Assembly: GCF_015558675.1 (NCBI RefSeq)
Contig: NZ_JADMOL010000012.1
Span: 70,051 to 114,221 of the forward strand
Length of the DNA: 44,171 nucleotides
Direction of reading: 5' to 3'
DNA from: Paenibacillus sp. 1001270B_150601_E10
GTDB taxonomy: Bacteria; Bacillota; Bacilli; Paenibacillales; Paenibacillaceae
The notes beneath the pieces were generated by a model. The model had not been told where the DNA came from, searched no databases, and saw only the letters and a program-made list of their open reading frames with translations. Shown here one piece after another: positions 16,695 to 25,664 of the stretch; the stretch's first letter is position 1; each line of letters starts with the position of its first letter. The translations under genes and the position numbers were made by a program.

Positions 16695-17453
16695 TTAAGA
16701 GAAATACACACAAATGCGGTTGCAGTTAATATCCTGAATGCCGATATCCATGTCGTAGATCTCTTTAAGAACATCGCTATTGATGATCTCGTCCTTCGTT
16801 CCTTCCTTCACCACCGCTCCATCTTTCAGAGCCACGATGTAGTCGGAATATACGGAAGCAAAGTTAATGTCGTGAATGACGATAATAACCGTCTTACCCA
16901 GCTCATCCACGAGACGGCGAAGCGTCTTCATGATTTGAACGGAATGCTTCATGTCCAGGTTATTAAGCGGTTCATCAAGCAAAATGTATTCGGTATTCTG
17001 CGCGATAACCATAGCAATGTAAGCACGCTGCTTCTGGCCGCCGCTCAGCTGGCTTAAGTATTTGTCCTGCATCTCTTCAAGGTTCATATACTTGATAGCT
17101 TCATCCACAAACGCCCAATCTTCCGCTGTAAGGCGACCTTGAGAGTAAGGGAATCGTCCAAAAGATACGAGTTCTCGAACCGTAAGACGAAGATTGATAT
17201 GGTTCGACTGCTTCAGGATGGATATTTTCTTTGCAAGCTCATTGCTCTTGCTTGCCCCAATCTCCAAGCCATCGATCAACACTTCCCCTGTATCCTTCGA
17301 AATGAGACGACTGATCATCGAGAGAAGCGTACTCTTTCCAGCGCCGTTTGGCCCAATGAAAGACGTAATCTTTCCCTTTGCAATCTTAACCGACACTTTA
17401 TCTACAACATTCTTTTGTCCATAACGCTTCGATACTTTAACCACTTCTACCAT
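16695..17453 (-). CDS. yclP: Iron-siderophore ABC transporter ATPase (YclP-like)
   Basis: The cytoplasmic ATPase of the importer. Walker A GPNGAGKST (about 34-42), signature LSGGQKQRA, Walker B YILLDEPLNNLD and the switch histidine in VIIVIHDINFAS are all present. The 252 residues are normal for the FecE/FhuC type. Its ATG overlaps the end of the upstream permease gene by 7 bases, behind AAAGGAG, so translation is likely coupled. Confidence 0.93.
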   Translation of the reverse strand: MVEVVKVSKRYGQKNVVDKVSVKIAKGKITSFIGPNGAGKSTLLSMISRLISKDTGEVLIDGLEIGASKSNELAKKISILKQSNHINLRLTVRELVSFGRFPYSQGRLTAEDWAFVDEAIKYMNLEEMQDKYLSQLSGGQKQRAYIAMVIAQNTEYILLDEPLNNLDMKHSVQIMKTLRRLVDELGKTVIIVIHDINFASVYSDYIVALKDGAVVKEGTKDEIINSDVLKEIYDMDIGIQDINCNRICVYFS

Positions 17454-18397
17454 GACTTATTCTCCTTTAACAGTAGATAGATAAAGTACACGCCTCCGAT
17501 AAAGTTGACGATCACGCTTAGAGTCGTCGAAAAGGTGAACACTCGCTCTACGAGCAATTGCCCGCCTATTAAGGCGATAATACTGATTAACATGGAACCT
17601 AGAATCAAGAACTTATGACGATAGGTATTCATATACTGATACGCGACGTTCGCTACGAGAAGTCCAAGGAACGTAATCGGTCCGGCAAGAGCCGTAGCGA
17701 TGGAAATAAGAATCGTAACAATGATGAGCAGCCGCTTCACAACTGCATCATAGGGAACGCCTAGATTGACCGCCTGGTCACGACCGAGCGCCAATACATC
17801 AAGATACTTCGCAAATCGCAGGAAGTAAATCGTGACGGCTGCAAACCCAATAACGGATAGCGTCAACACATCTGTATTGATATTGTTGAAGCTCGCAAAC
17901 ATGCGATCGGATACGATCTGAAACTCGTTTGGATCAATAAGCACCTGCAAGAAGGTGGACATTGTTCCGAACATCGTTCCAAAGATAAGACCGATTAAGA
18001 GCAAGAAATAGATGCTCTGCCCCTGCTGCTTGAACATGATCTTGTATAATATCGCAGAAAAAATGAGCATTCCGCCTACAGAGATCAAGAAGTTCAAGTT
18101 GCGATCAAGCGCTCCTACCGAAGTTGATCCAAAGACAAAGATGACGAAGGTCTGAATCAACATATATAAGGAATCCAAGCCAAGAATACTTGGGGTTAAT
18201 ATGCGGTTGTTGGTGATCGTTTGGAAGATAATGGTCGAAAATGCGATCGCGCTGCCTGTCAGAACGATGGCAAATACCTTTATCCCTCTCTTCTCGAGGA
18301 CGTATTCCCAGTTGCTGCCTACGTTAATAAACATAAAGATACCAATCAGGATCAAGGCTAGCGCCGCGAGAATTGCTGTCTTGGACTTATAAGTCAT
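17447..18397 (-). CDS. yclO: Iron-siderophore ABC transporter permease (YclO-like)
   Basis: FecCD-family permease of 316 residues with eight to ten membrane helices. The family coupling region GRDQAVNLGVPYDAVVKRLL and the glycine-rich AGPITFLGLLVANVAYQY are visible. It forms a heterodimer with the product of the upstream gene. Its start overlaps that gene by 11 bases. Confidence 0.9.
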   Translation of the reverse strand: MTYKSKTAILAALALILIGIFMFINVGSNWEYVLEKRGIKVFAIVLTGSAIAFSTIIFQTITNNRILTPSILGLDSLYMLIQTFVIFVFGSTSVGALDRNLNFLISVGGMLIFSAILYKIMFKQQGQSIYFLLLIGLIFGTMFGTMSTFLQVLIDPNEFQIVSDRMFASFNNINTDVLTLSVIGFAAVTIYFLRFAKYLDVLALGRDQAVNLGVPYDAVVKRLLIIVTILISIATALAGPITFLGLLVANVAYQYMNTYRHKFLILGSMLISIIALIGGQLLVERVFTFSTTLSVIVNFIGGVYFIYLLLKENKSW

Positions 18398-19343
18398 ATG
18401 CCTTTCTTCTCCTCAATAGTAAGTACAAGAAAATTGCGCTGCCGATGACACCGACGGTCAAGCTGATCGATATCTCATACGGGTAGATGACGACGCGCCC
18501 AAGAATATCGCAAAATAGCACAAACACTGCACCTAACAAGGCCGTGTGAGATAGGGTGTTCTTCAAATGATCGCCCTGATAGAGACTTACGATGTTAGGG
18601 ATGATCAAGCCAAGAAACGGAATCGTGCCGACGGTCAGGATAACCGATGCGGTGATCAAAGCTACAATGACAAGCCCGATGTTAACGACAAGCTTATAAT
18701 TCAAGCCTAGATTCTTAGCGAAGTCCTCACCCATGCCCGCGATGGTAAACTTGTTGGCATACAGATACGCGATAATAATCAGCGGAATGCTGATGTACAT
18801 CAGCTCGTAGCGCCCCTTCATAATCGAAGAGAAATCGCCCTGCAGCCATGCGGACATATTCTGAATCAAATCATATTTATAAGCAAAAAAGGTAGATATG
18901 GAACTAATGATGTTACCAAACATAAGTCCGACTAGCGGTATAAAGATCGCATCCTTGAACTTGATCTTATCCAAAATTTTCATAAAGATCAGGGTGCCTA
19001 ACAATGCAAACGCAAAAGCGACCAGCATCTTCTGAATCGGGGATGCATTCGCAAAAAGAAGCATTGAGATAAGGATTCCGAATCTAGCTGAATCCATCGT
19101 GCCCGCCGTTGTTGGCGATACGAACTTGTTGTGGCTCAGCTGCTGCATGATCAATCCGCATATGCTCATGCTCACTCCTGCAATTAGCAGGCTCACGAGC
19201 CTCGGCACACGGCTAATGATCAGAATATCCAGTTGATCTTCTGTTAGTCGAAATACGTCTAGCGGGCTGATATCCTTCACTCCGACAAAGACGGAGATAA
19301 AAGATAGCAAGATGAGCGCTATGACCAAGTACCGTTTCTTCAT
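18387..19343 (-). CDS. yclN: Iron-siderophore ABC transporter permease (YclN-like)
   Basis: First gene of the siderophore import operon; FecCD-family permease, 318 residues. Typical segments are RVPRLVSLLIAGVSMSICG, GMGEDFAKNLGLNYKLVV and TVGTIPFLGLIIPNIVSL. The ribosome site CGGGAG is modest. It is preceded by a near-consensus promoter flanked by two Fur boxes. Confidence 0.9.
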   Translation of the reverse strand: MKKRYLVIALILLSFISVFVGVKDISPLDVFRLTEDQLDILIISRVPRLVSLLIAGVSMSICGLIMQQLSHNKFVSPTTAGTMDSARFGILISMLLFANASPIQKMLVAFAFALLGTLIFMKILDKIKFKDAIFIPLVGLMFGNIISSISTFFAYKYDLIQNMSAWLQGDFSSIMKGRYELMYISIPLIIIAYLYANKFTIAGMGEDFAKNLGLNYKLVVNIGLVIVALITASVILTVGTIPFLGLIIPNIVSLYQGDHLKNTLSHTALLGAVFVLFCDILGRVVIYPYEISISLTVGVIGSAIFLYLLLRRRKAYDL

Positions 19344-19397
19344 GACAAACTCCCGCTGTTAGGATAACCCCATCCTGATGCTTCCGGATGTCGGTAT

Positions 19398-19492
19398 TGA
19401 GATTGATTATCATTTATAATGACTACTATGATTATACCGTGTGTTGGAACCCTGTCAATGGATTTTCGCCAAAAAAGTGATAATGGTTATCA
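19398..19492 (-). promoter_or_regulatory. Fur-controlled promoter of the siderophore operon
   Basis: On the minus strand a perfect TTGACA (19453-19458) and a perfect TATAAT (19431-19436) are 16 bases apart. A Fur box TGATAATGGTTATCA (19478-19492; 14 of 15 to the 7-1-7 consensus) lies upstream of the -35. A second, TGAGATTGATTATCA (19398-19412; 13 of 15), lies just past the transcript start. Strong basal promoter with tight iron repression is the natural reading. Confidence 0.8.
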
Positions 19493-19523
19493 GTTCGATA
19501 CCCACACAATGGACATTTTGTGA

Positions 19524-19560
19524 ACAAAAGAAGGTCTGCTTCCATCGAAGCAGACCTTCT
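19524..19560 (-). terminator. Terminator of yojF-bshB2
   Basis: A perfect 13-base hairpin AGAAGGTCTGCTT/AAGCAGACCTTCT (19529-19541, 19548-19560) with TTTTGTTC following on the minus strand. Confidence 0.8.
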
Positions 19561-19615
19561 GTGACTTTTCATATATAAAATACGAGGCATATTCAAGCCT
19601 AGAGTCCTATAAGGA

Positions 19616-20269
19616 CTAACCTTCAAAGCGATATGTCCACAATCGCTCGGTACGGTAATGAGCAAGCCGCTTCGGATCGTCAAACGAGCCATTGCCTATC
19701 AGCAGCTGAAACTGGCTTTTATGAGACTGAATCGCACGAATTTTGCGCTCTACAACATCGCTAACATCATGCACGATATCTGGAGCGCCAAGCATATCCA
19801 CACTATGCTTCGTCATAGCAATGCACTGCACAATTGGACGCTCGCTCTGAGTCAGGCGCTTCACTGCTTCGATCGTCATGCGACCGGCTGCGTCATGATC
19901 AGGATGCACGCCGTGGCCTGGATAAAAAGTGAAAATCAGCGATGGACGACATTGCTTGATCTTATCCACGATTCGGCTGATCCACAGCTCTTGATCCTCA
20001 AACTCTACCGTCTTATCCATCAGCCCCCAGCTTTCTACATGCTGGATACCGATAACGTTGCAGCATTCGTGGAGCTCTTGTCTGCGGATCTCTGGCAGCG
20101 TCACTCGATTGGCGAATGGAGGCATGCCAAGATTGCGTCCCATTTCCCCTAAGGTTAAACATATATACGTGATCTGTGCTCCCTCTTCTACATGCTGAAT
20201 GAGTGTCCCTGCGATGATCCCTTCGTCGTCAGGATGAGGCAGCACGACTAGAATGCGTTCGTGTTCCAT
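19616..20269 (-). CDS. bshB2: Bacillithiol biosynthesis deacetylase BshB2
   Basis: Zinc deacetylase of the PIG-L fold that removes acetyl from GlcNAc-malate in bacillithiol synthesis. The zinc motif PHPDDE (11-16) and the third ligand in YPGHGVHPDHDAAGR are present. The strings LTLGEMGRN and DKTVEFED are characteristic of BshB2/YojG rather than BshB1. At 217 residues it has the usual length. It follows yojF by 33 bases, the same partnership as in B. subtilis. Confidence 0.92.
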   Translation of the reverse strand: MEHERILVVLPHPDDEGIIAGTLIQHVEEGAQITYICLTLGEMGRNLGMPPFANRVTLPEIRRQELHECCNVIGIQHVESWGLMDKTVEFEDQELWISRIVDKIKQCRPSLIFTFYPGHGVHPDHDAAGRMTIEAVKRLTQSERPIVQCIAMTKHSVDMLGAPDIVHDVSDVVERKIRAIQSHKSQFQLLIGNGSFDDPKRLAHYRTERLWTYRFEG

Positions 20270-20302
20270 GTTGTTCTCCTCTACTGTGCAGGCTGTTCCT
20301 GC

Positions 20303-20650
20303 TTAGAATGGTTCCTTGGACAATTGAAAAGCGACAACAAGCTTGCCTTCATCATCATGTCCTGCTGCAATGATCCGATCCTTCTCCTGCTCTTCCCAAT
20401 GGGTAAGCCCTTGGGCATATACCCAGCCTGTCTCTGTCTTAAGACCGATGCGATACGGTCCTTGGCCTGCAATAGAGCCTTGGCTGTAACGAATTGCGGC
20501 ATTGGTAATAAAGGCTGAGGCAGTCAGCATCGACTGATTCCGCTTATTGGCGTATGCGCCTGTCGTCATCTCAAGGTGCAGGTAGACGGCTTCGCCCTTC
20601 ATTGCATCCAACATCCCCTGAAGCACTTCAGGTATAATGGGCTGCATCAT
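20303..20650 (-). CDS. yojF: YojF family protein (DUF1806)
   Basis: A 115-residue conserved protein always found near bshB2; its own function is not established. The region VYLHLEMTTGAYA, then YRIGLKTETGWVYAQGLTHWE, is the DUF1806 signature. Two adjacent ATGs (20650 and 20647) follow GGAGAGGGG; B. subtilis YojF begins MEPI, close to the second (MQPI). The open frame continues upstream to 20752 without a ribosome site. Confidence 0.85.
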   Translation of the reverse strand: MMQPIIPEVLQGMLDAMKGEAVYLHLEMTTGAYANKRNQSMLTASAFITNAAIRYSQGSIAGQGPYRIGLKTETGWVYAQGLTHWEEQEKDRIIAAGHDDEGKLVVAFQLSKEPF

Positions 20651-20783
20651 CTCATCCACCCCTCTCCTGTATGTCTGTGTTGACTTATTATATCCCATTG
20701 TAGGCTCATTGAAGGAATGACGCAATAAAGCAAACTCCGATTGTTTATCCATTCGTGCCCATTCATTTTCACTCTTATATGGA

Positions 20784-20828
20784 AGAAAAAAAAGCCTAAG
20801 CGTGTCTTTCGGACACGATCAGGCTTTT
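20784..20828 (-). terminator. Terminator of the family 8 lyase gene
   Basis: AAAGCCT...AGGCTTT with an inner GTGTC-tttc-GGACAC stem (20791-20827), followed on the minus strand by eight Ts. Confidence 0.8.
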
Positions 20829-20921
20829 GGGAGTACGACTTGAACTCAAAGCTTTAACTTTTTGATATCTTATAGAGATTCTAATCCTTAGGCATTGGCC
20901 GTTGCAGCTTTATGCCCCTAT

Positions 20922-23900
20922 TTAAGGCGCTGCTTGAAACTGGATCTCAAGCGCAGGTCTGCTGGCCGCCGTCGCATGCTCCTTCGAAGCATAGCTGACA
21001 TCTCCCTTGGAGCCTGCGTTTACAGGCGATATGACAACCAATGACAGCTGCTTGTCACCCGTCAAGGAAGCGATGACCTGGCTCGTAAGGTCCACTTCAA
21101 CCGAGGTGCCCGATGCAGGGGCGACAAAGGTGCCCAGCACCGTGCTGCCAGCAGGCTTATTATTCCACGTTAAGGTTGACTCGGTCCACGTATCGCTTTC
21201 CACGAGCAGCACCTGATGGTTGATGCCGGTTGTCCCCGTTCCAACCGAGGTCAGCCTTAGCTTGGCGCTTTGCACGGTGCCCAACAGTTGAGACAGGTCG
21301 AACTTGAGATAGGATTGGCGCGCATAGCCCGATCCGTCATTTTTGACCACGAGGCTCGTTTGGGTGCCGAAGTTCTGGGCTGCATAAGTGCCGTCGCGGA
21401 CATAGGCATCATGGGTCGGGTCGAGCACCGCTGCAAGCGCAGGCGTTGCCGAGCGCTCATTCGACGCCGCACTTTCTCCCGCGGCGTTATACGCCTTCAC
21501 GGTGAAGTAATAGACTTGACCAGGCGCAAGTCCTGTCACCGTCAGTTTATTCTCCTGCGAGACGGCTGAAGCCTCGATCATCTCTGTATAGCTGCCTGAT
21601 GCCGTGCCGTAGCTTACGCGATAGCCGGAGGCCCCTGCGCTGTGGGTCCATGTCAGCGCAATATTAGAGCCGGAAGGCTCGGCTTGAGTAAGAACCGGCG
21701 CCTCTGGGACGGTTGGATTCCCCATAGACAGCTTCACCGTCTGGGCGACACCATAAGTGGCGCTTGTTCTTACGGTCAGCTTAATGGTTGGTGCAAGCTG
21801 CGTTACTGTAATGGACGGGTCCAAGGCGAGCACACTGCCAGCAGGCTTATGTATCTCGAGGTGGATCTCGCCGTTATTCAGCTGCGTAGGGTCTGACACG
21901 CCAATATGAAGCTCCCCATTGCTTTCCTTCATCGTAACGGAAGCCTTCTTGTCGCTTGACAGGATAGGAGCACCATTCATCGATACTGCCTTCTGTTCAT
22001 CCTTCCAGAAGTTCGCTCCCAGCACTGCATGCTCGGTGTCGAATATCGCATGCACGTCATCGTTCTGAGCGAGGACCTGTACGGTAGGATTGGCTGCATA
22101 GCCGGCAGTCGAAGCTGCGCTTTGATTTGGAAGCAGGACATAAGCATAAGAACCGTCTGTAGGCGACTTGCCATGATCGAAGGCAAGGCTCAAGTATGGA
22201 TCCGTAACAGAAGCAGACGCCCCGCCCGTGTTCACCTGCTGCCAGCTTCCTGCACGAGCTTCGCGCTTCATGTTAAGGCTAGGTGCGTTCGGGAAATAAT
22301 AACCGATGTCAGCGCCTGGCACAGCACCTGCAAGGTGCGCCCAGCTCACGCCATCAAGCTTCTGTGACCAGCCAAGGCTTGCAGGCTGCACAGCGCCGTT
22401 TACAGTAAGCACATTGTTTCCCGCTTCATTAAGCTTGCGGTTCTCTACAATCGTCTCCACCTGGCGATTGTCCGTGCTCTTGATTCCTGTGCCAAGCGCT
22501 GTGACGCGGTTGCCAAACAGGAACCAGGACTTCTTCCCTTGCAGGGTGCTGCCTGTATTCTGAGCATTCGAGAATTGCATGCCGACAGAACCGTAAAGCT
22601 GATCGATTGCAGAGCCGCCAACCCAGCTCATTGGGTTCATATAGCTCTTCCATGCAACCGGCGTACCGCTTCCCGAGCCATCCGTCGTTGTTCCAGGCAA
22701 ACGGTACATATCTGCTGTTGCCCAGTAGTTACCGCTAAACTGCTGAAGATCGCTGTTATAAAGCGTGGTCATGCCGACGCCTGTATGCCAGCCCTTAATA
22801 TTTTCCCCGTTGCCGTATTCAAAGGAAGAGATGCGCGGGGAGAACATGCTGATGCCGAATCCAAACTGATCTCCATAATGGGCGACCCGATCCATGCTAG
22901 GGAAAGCATAATGACCGATAAGGTCTCCACGCGGTATGATGGAGGCGTCATTCATGAGGTTCTTGCCCAAGATCATCTCAAACATGCCTGCTCCGGTAAA
23001 ATAGTTCACGAATGTCGTATCCGTGCCAATCCATTCTTTCACCATCCGCTTGATATGCAGCGCCTCCGCAGCCGGCGCGCCTTCAGACAGGCGCAGGATG
23101 GCAAGCACAATGCCGCGTCCTGACGTATGGTCATTCGTATTCTGACGCGAAATGCCGCGGCCGCGCAAATTATCCATGATCGCTCCTTTGTAAATCAAAG
23201 GCTCAAAGCCTTCACGCACCCAGCGGAACACATTCATGGCGTTCGGGTCCGTAATATTCCAGGAGGAATCCTTCAGCAAATAGAACATATCCGCAATTCG
23301 CCCAATGAGAACAGCTCCGTAGCCGCCTGTATAAGCGATGTTGGTATGCTGGATGAAGGAGCCATCCTCATAGAAGCCATCCCCTGTTTTGACATATAAA
23401 AATGCCGGTCCCATCGCATCTCGGCCTTGCGTAATCTTGGTACTTGACTGTCCGATTATCCCTCTCAAGGCAACAACGAACGACTTGTCGAGGAGATTGG
23501 CTCCCGTCTCGGTTACGCCATTGATCGTCCGCTTGCTTGGATTCGGCACAAAGCGGTCAATGGCTCTCATATATTGATCAATTTGACTTGGAGTTAAATG
23601 ATCGTACATCAACACAAGCGTATCATTCACAAGCTGAGGCGTCCCGATTTCCCAATCCCACCAGTTGCCTGTCTCCGTCTTGTTCTCGTTGTATCGGTTC
23701 GCATACGCCCAATCCAACGCGCTGATGATATCTTGTTTTAATTGTTCGTTGTGATATAAGGCTGAGCCACGCGTCGCATAGACGAGGGCCATCTGCTTCA
23801 GGCGGGAAAAATGAGTGGAAACTTGGTCCGAAGCGGTAGTGCTTTGAAGATCGCTCCAGAGGTACGTGCGTCCTGGCTGCTTGTTCATCGTATCCCAGAT

Positions 23901-24173
23901 GCCGGTAGACTCGGGATTGCTGACCGAACGACTCTTTGCCGCAAGGTTGGCTGCAATGTCCGGATCAAGCGGATCATAGGCATCTCCTCCAGTCAGATAG
24001 GTGTGCCACTTTGCTCGCAGCACATCATATTCCGTCATGCCCGAAGATGCTTCGGCGCTCGGCATCAAAGACAGCATTAAAGAAAAGGCAAGCAGCGTAG
24101 CCATAAAGCGCACGGCTAGTTTATTGGATAATGGAAGCGCTTTCGATTCTGGATAGAGCGTTGCGTCACGCAT
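20922..24173 (-). CDS. Secreted polysaccharide lyase family 8 with Fn3 and DNRLRE domains
   Basis: Cleaves an acidic polysaccharide by beta-elimination outside the cell; hyaluronan, chondroitin and xanthan are the known substrates of the family. The start at 24173 follows AGGAGG by 6 bases; an ATG at 24188 lies before the ribosome site and is rejected. A signal peptide ends near AEA-SS (about residue 42). The alpha toroid carries NWWDWEIG (aromatic patch, Trp171-172), Asn226 (TGANLLDKS), His276 and Tyr285 (QHTNIAYTGGYG) and Arg in RGRGISRQN, the catalytic set. Central beta domains run to about 800, then an Fn3 domain (about 830-915) and a DNRLRE/CBM96-type domain (about 920-1083). Substrate cannot be settled by eye. 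Confidence 0.92.
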   Translation of the reverse strand: MRDATLYPESKALPLSNKLAVRFMATLLAFSLMLSLMPSAEASSGMTEYDVLRAKWHTYLTGGDAYDPLDPDIAANLAAKSRSVSNPESTGIWDTMNKQPGRTYLWSDLQSTTASDQVSTHFSRLKQMALVYATRGSALYHNEQLKQDIISALDWAYANRYNENKTETGNWWDWEIGTPQLVNDTLVLMYDHLTPSQIDQYMRAIDRFVPNPSKRTINGVTETGANLLDKSFVVALRGIIGQSSTKITQGRDAMGPAFLYVKTGDGFYEDGSFIQHTNIAYTGGYGAVLIGRIADMFYLLKDSSWNITDPNAMNVFRWVREGFEPLIYKGAIMDNLRGRGISRQNTNDHTSGRGIVLAILRLSEGAPAAEALHIKRMVKEWIGTDTTFVNYFTGAGMFEMILGKNLMNDASIIPRGDLIGHYAFPSMDRVAHYGDQFGFGISMFSPRISSFEYGNGENIKGWHTGVGMTTLYNSDLQQFSGNYWATADMYRLPGTTTDGSGSGTPVAWKSYMNPMSWVGGSAIDQLYGSVGMQFSNAQNTGSTLQGKKSWFLFGNRVTALGTGIKSTDNRQVETIVENRKLNEAGNNVLTVNGAVQPASLGWSQKLDGVSWAHLAGAVPGADIGYYFPNAPSLNMKREARAGSWQQVNTGGASASVTDPYLSLAFDHGKSPTDGSYAYVLLPNQSAASTAGYAANPTVQVLAQNDDVHAIFDTEHAVLGANFWKDEQKAVSMNGAPILSSDKKASVTMKESNGELHIGVSDPTQLNNGEIHLEIHKPAGSVLALDPSITVTQLAPTIKLTVRTSATYGVAQTVKLSMGNPTVPEAPVLTQAEPSGSNIALTWTHSAGASGYRVSYGTASGSYTEMIEASAVSQENKLTVTGLAPGQVYYFTVKAYNAAGESAASNERSATPALAAVLDPTHDAYVRDGTYAAQNFGTQTSLVVKNDGSGYARQSYLKFDLSQLLGTVQSAKLRLTSVGTGTTGINHQVLLVESDTWTESTLTWNNKPAGSTVLGTFVAPASGTSVEVDLTSQVIASLTGDKQLSLVVISPVNAGSKGDVSYASKEHATAASRPALEIQFQAAP
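24132..24145 (-). promoter_or_regulatory. Possible cre site inside the lyase gene start
   Basis: CGAAAGCGCTTCCA on the minus strand matches 12 of 14 bases of the palindromic catabolite-response element TGAAAGCGCTTTCA. It lies about codons 10-14 of the lyase, where CcpA roadblocks are known to act. Inference only. Confidence 0.4.
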
Positions 24174-24197
24174 CATATTCCTCCTCATTATGACAAT

Positions 24198-24353
24198 TCA
24201 AATGGTCAAAAAAGTCGTCCCTTTATTGCCGTTCGAAGCCTGGATGATCCTGTTATCGGTCACCTCCTCTATGCTGTTTCCCCACATGACAGGCGATGGA
24301 TGCGAAGGATCGAGATTCCCCGCTGCATGCTCCTTGTCAGCAGGCTCTGCCAC
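24198..24353 (-). other. Possible short reading frame in the lyase leader
   Basis: The 24174-24662 gap holds a 51-codon frame (GTG at 24353 to TGA at 24198) with protein-like composition, ending ASNGNKGTTFLTI, 25 bases before the lyase start. No ribosome site precedes it, so it may be a remnant of a larger gene or chance. The rest of the gap has short stems (for example TGCGAT/ATCGCA around 24528-24564) but no riboswitch that I recognise. Confidence 0.2.
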
Positions 24354-24384
24354 TGTTTAGTTGCAGTGATTAGAAGACAAGTCT

Positions 24385-24413
24385 AGTGTATGATGAGCGG
24401 AGAAATTTCTCAA
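24385..24413 (-). promoter_or_regulatory. Candidate promoter of the lyase gene
   Basis: On the minus strand TTGAGA (24408-24413) and TACACT (24385-24390) are 17 bases apart, and the -35 overlaps a perfect 12-base palindrome, GAGAAATTTCTC (24400-24411), that could be an operator. It implies a leader of about 200 bases. Confidence 0.35.
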
Positions 24414-24662
24414 TATATTCCACAAAAGTTCTCAACATTTTCTTATCTTTTTTTTCGCTCGAAGCCGTTCGACATCCCCCACGCCAGAACGACCTTAAGT
24501 GCGCGTGATCAGCGGGCTTGGGAACCTGCGATGCCTCTTATGCCGAAAGCCTGCTCGTTATCGCAAAAAAGGCAGGTAGGTGCAACCATCGTTACACCGT
24601 ACTCCGCCTTTGCAAAAGGAATGGGGGTTTTGCCTTATTGCATTCCCACTTCCGGGATTCCT

Positions 24663-25475
24663 TTAGTTATGAAGCATCTCCTGATCCTTTGCGATGGTAG
24701 CATCCACGCACTTGATTACCGTTGAGCTAAAGCCTGCGTCCTCTAAGGCGCACAGCCCAGCGATCGTCGTTCCGCCTGGAGAGCACACTTTATCAATGAG
24801 CACCCATGGCGCATCCTCGCTCTCCAGCACCATTTTGGCACTGCCCAGCACCGCCTGCGCAGCGATGCGTGTCGCTTTTTCCTTTGACATACCTGCCTTC
24901 AAAGCCCCTCTAGCCAGCGCATCAATAAAGAGGTAAGCATACGCTGGTGAGCTTCCTGCAATTCCAATGAATATGCTAAATGAATCCTCATCCAGCTCCA
25001 TTGCCATCCCAATCGCATTAAACATATCCAGGAGGTATTGAACCTGCTCTCTTGTAGCCACAGCATTCCCTGCTATAGCACTCATGCTGGCGCCGACTAA
25101 AGCATTGACATTCGGCATCGCCCGTACGATTGCGACAGGTGCATCTTCCCCGATCATTTGCTGTATACGCTCAAGCGTCAACCCCGCTGCAATGGATACA
25201 ATCAGCGGCTGACGGGATTGGATCAGACCTTTAAGCGGCTGAAGCAGTGCCTCGAATTGATGTGGTTTGACCGCTAGGACAACCACATCCACTCGTTCAA
25301 GCAGCTCTTCGCTCGAACAACACGCGATGGTGCCCGTCTCCTCTGTAAATGCCTTTAATTTATCAGGCGAGTGATCGGTTACATAGACCTGCTTCGCGTC
25401 AATAAATGATTGTGCGATTACGCCTCGAATAATTGCACTGGCCATGTTGCCAGCCCCGATAAATCCTACTCTCAT
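24663..25475 (-). CDS. proC: Pyrroline-5-carboxylate reductase
   Basis: Last step of proline synthesis: reduces pyrroline-5-carboxylate with NAD(P)H. The dinucleotide motif VGFIGAGNMASAI opens the protein (3-15). The catalytic region near the C-terminus shows GSSPAYAYLFIDAL and DKVCSPGGTTIAGL, the family signature. The 270 residues are typical. AAGGAG lies 8 bases before the ATG. Monocistronic. Confidence 0.95.
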   Translation of the reverse strand: MRVGFIGAGNMASAIIRGVIAQSFIDAKQVYVTDHSPDKLKAFTEETGTIACCSSEELLERVDVVVLAVKPHQFEALLQPLKGLIQSRQPLIVSIAAGLTLERIQQMIGEDAPVAIVRAMPNVNALVGASMSAIAGNAVATREQVQYLLDMFNAIGMAMELDEDSFSIFIGIAGSSPAYAYLFIDALARGALKAGMSKEKATRIAAQAVLGSAKMVLESEDAPWVLIDKVCSPGGTTIAGLCALEDAGFSSTVIKCVDATIAKDQEMLHN

Positions 25476-25544
25476 GCTGTCATCTCCTTCTCTTCAATCA
25501 TACCCCATTGCAGGAGGGGTTAATCTCCTGCTGTCAGGCACAAT

Positions 25545-25584
25545 ACATAAAGCCCCACGCTGGTACGTTCTCCAACGTGAGGCT
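25545..25584 (-). terminator. Terminator of the AlaX-type gene
   Basis: AGCCCCACG/CGTGAGGCT with an inner TGG/CCA pairing (25551-25584), followed on the minus strand by TTTATG. A second hairpin, GCAGGAG/CTCCTGC (25510-25516, 25525-25531), lies further on. Confidence 0.5.
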
Positions 25585-25664
25585 GTCGTTCTTAGCATCT
25601 TCCATCCGGCGGCTGTTCGCTTCAACCCCTCATATACTCAAACTCAATGAGGGTATTCTTCCCC

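Noticed and set aside
22539-23123. A 194-codon plus-strand frame opposite the lyase
   Set aside because: It lies within the coding strand of a clearly conserved protein; its long length is explained by codon bias of the opposite strand.
24481-24660. Possible riboswitch (c-di-GMP-I or similar) upstream of the lyase
   Set aside because: Stems such as TGCGAT/ATCGCA and GCAAAA/TTTTGC are present, but the conserved GEMM cores and tetraloop-receptor parts are not; the candidate promoter also lies downstream of this stretch.
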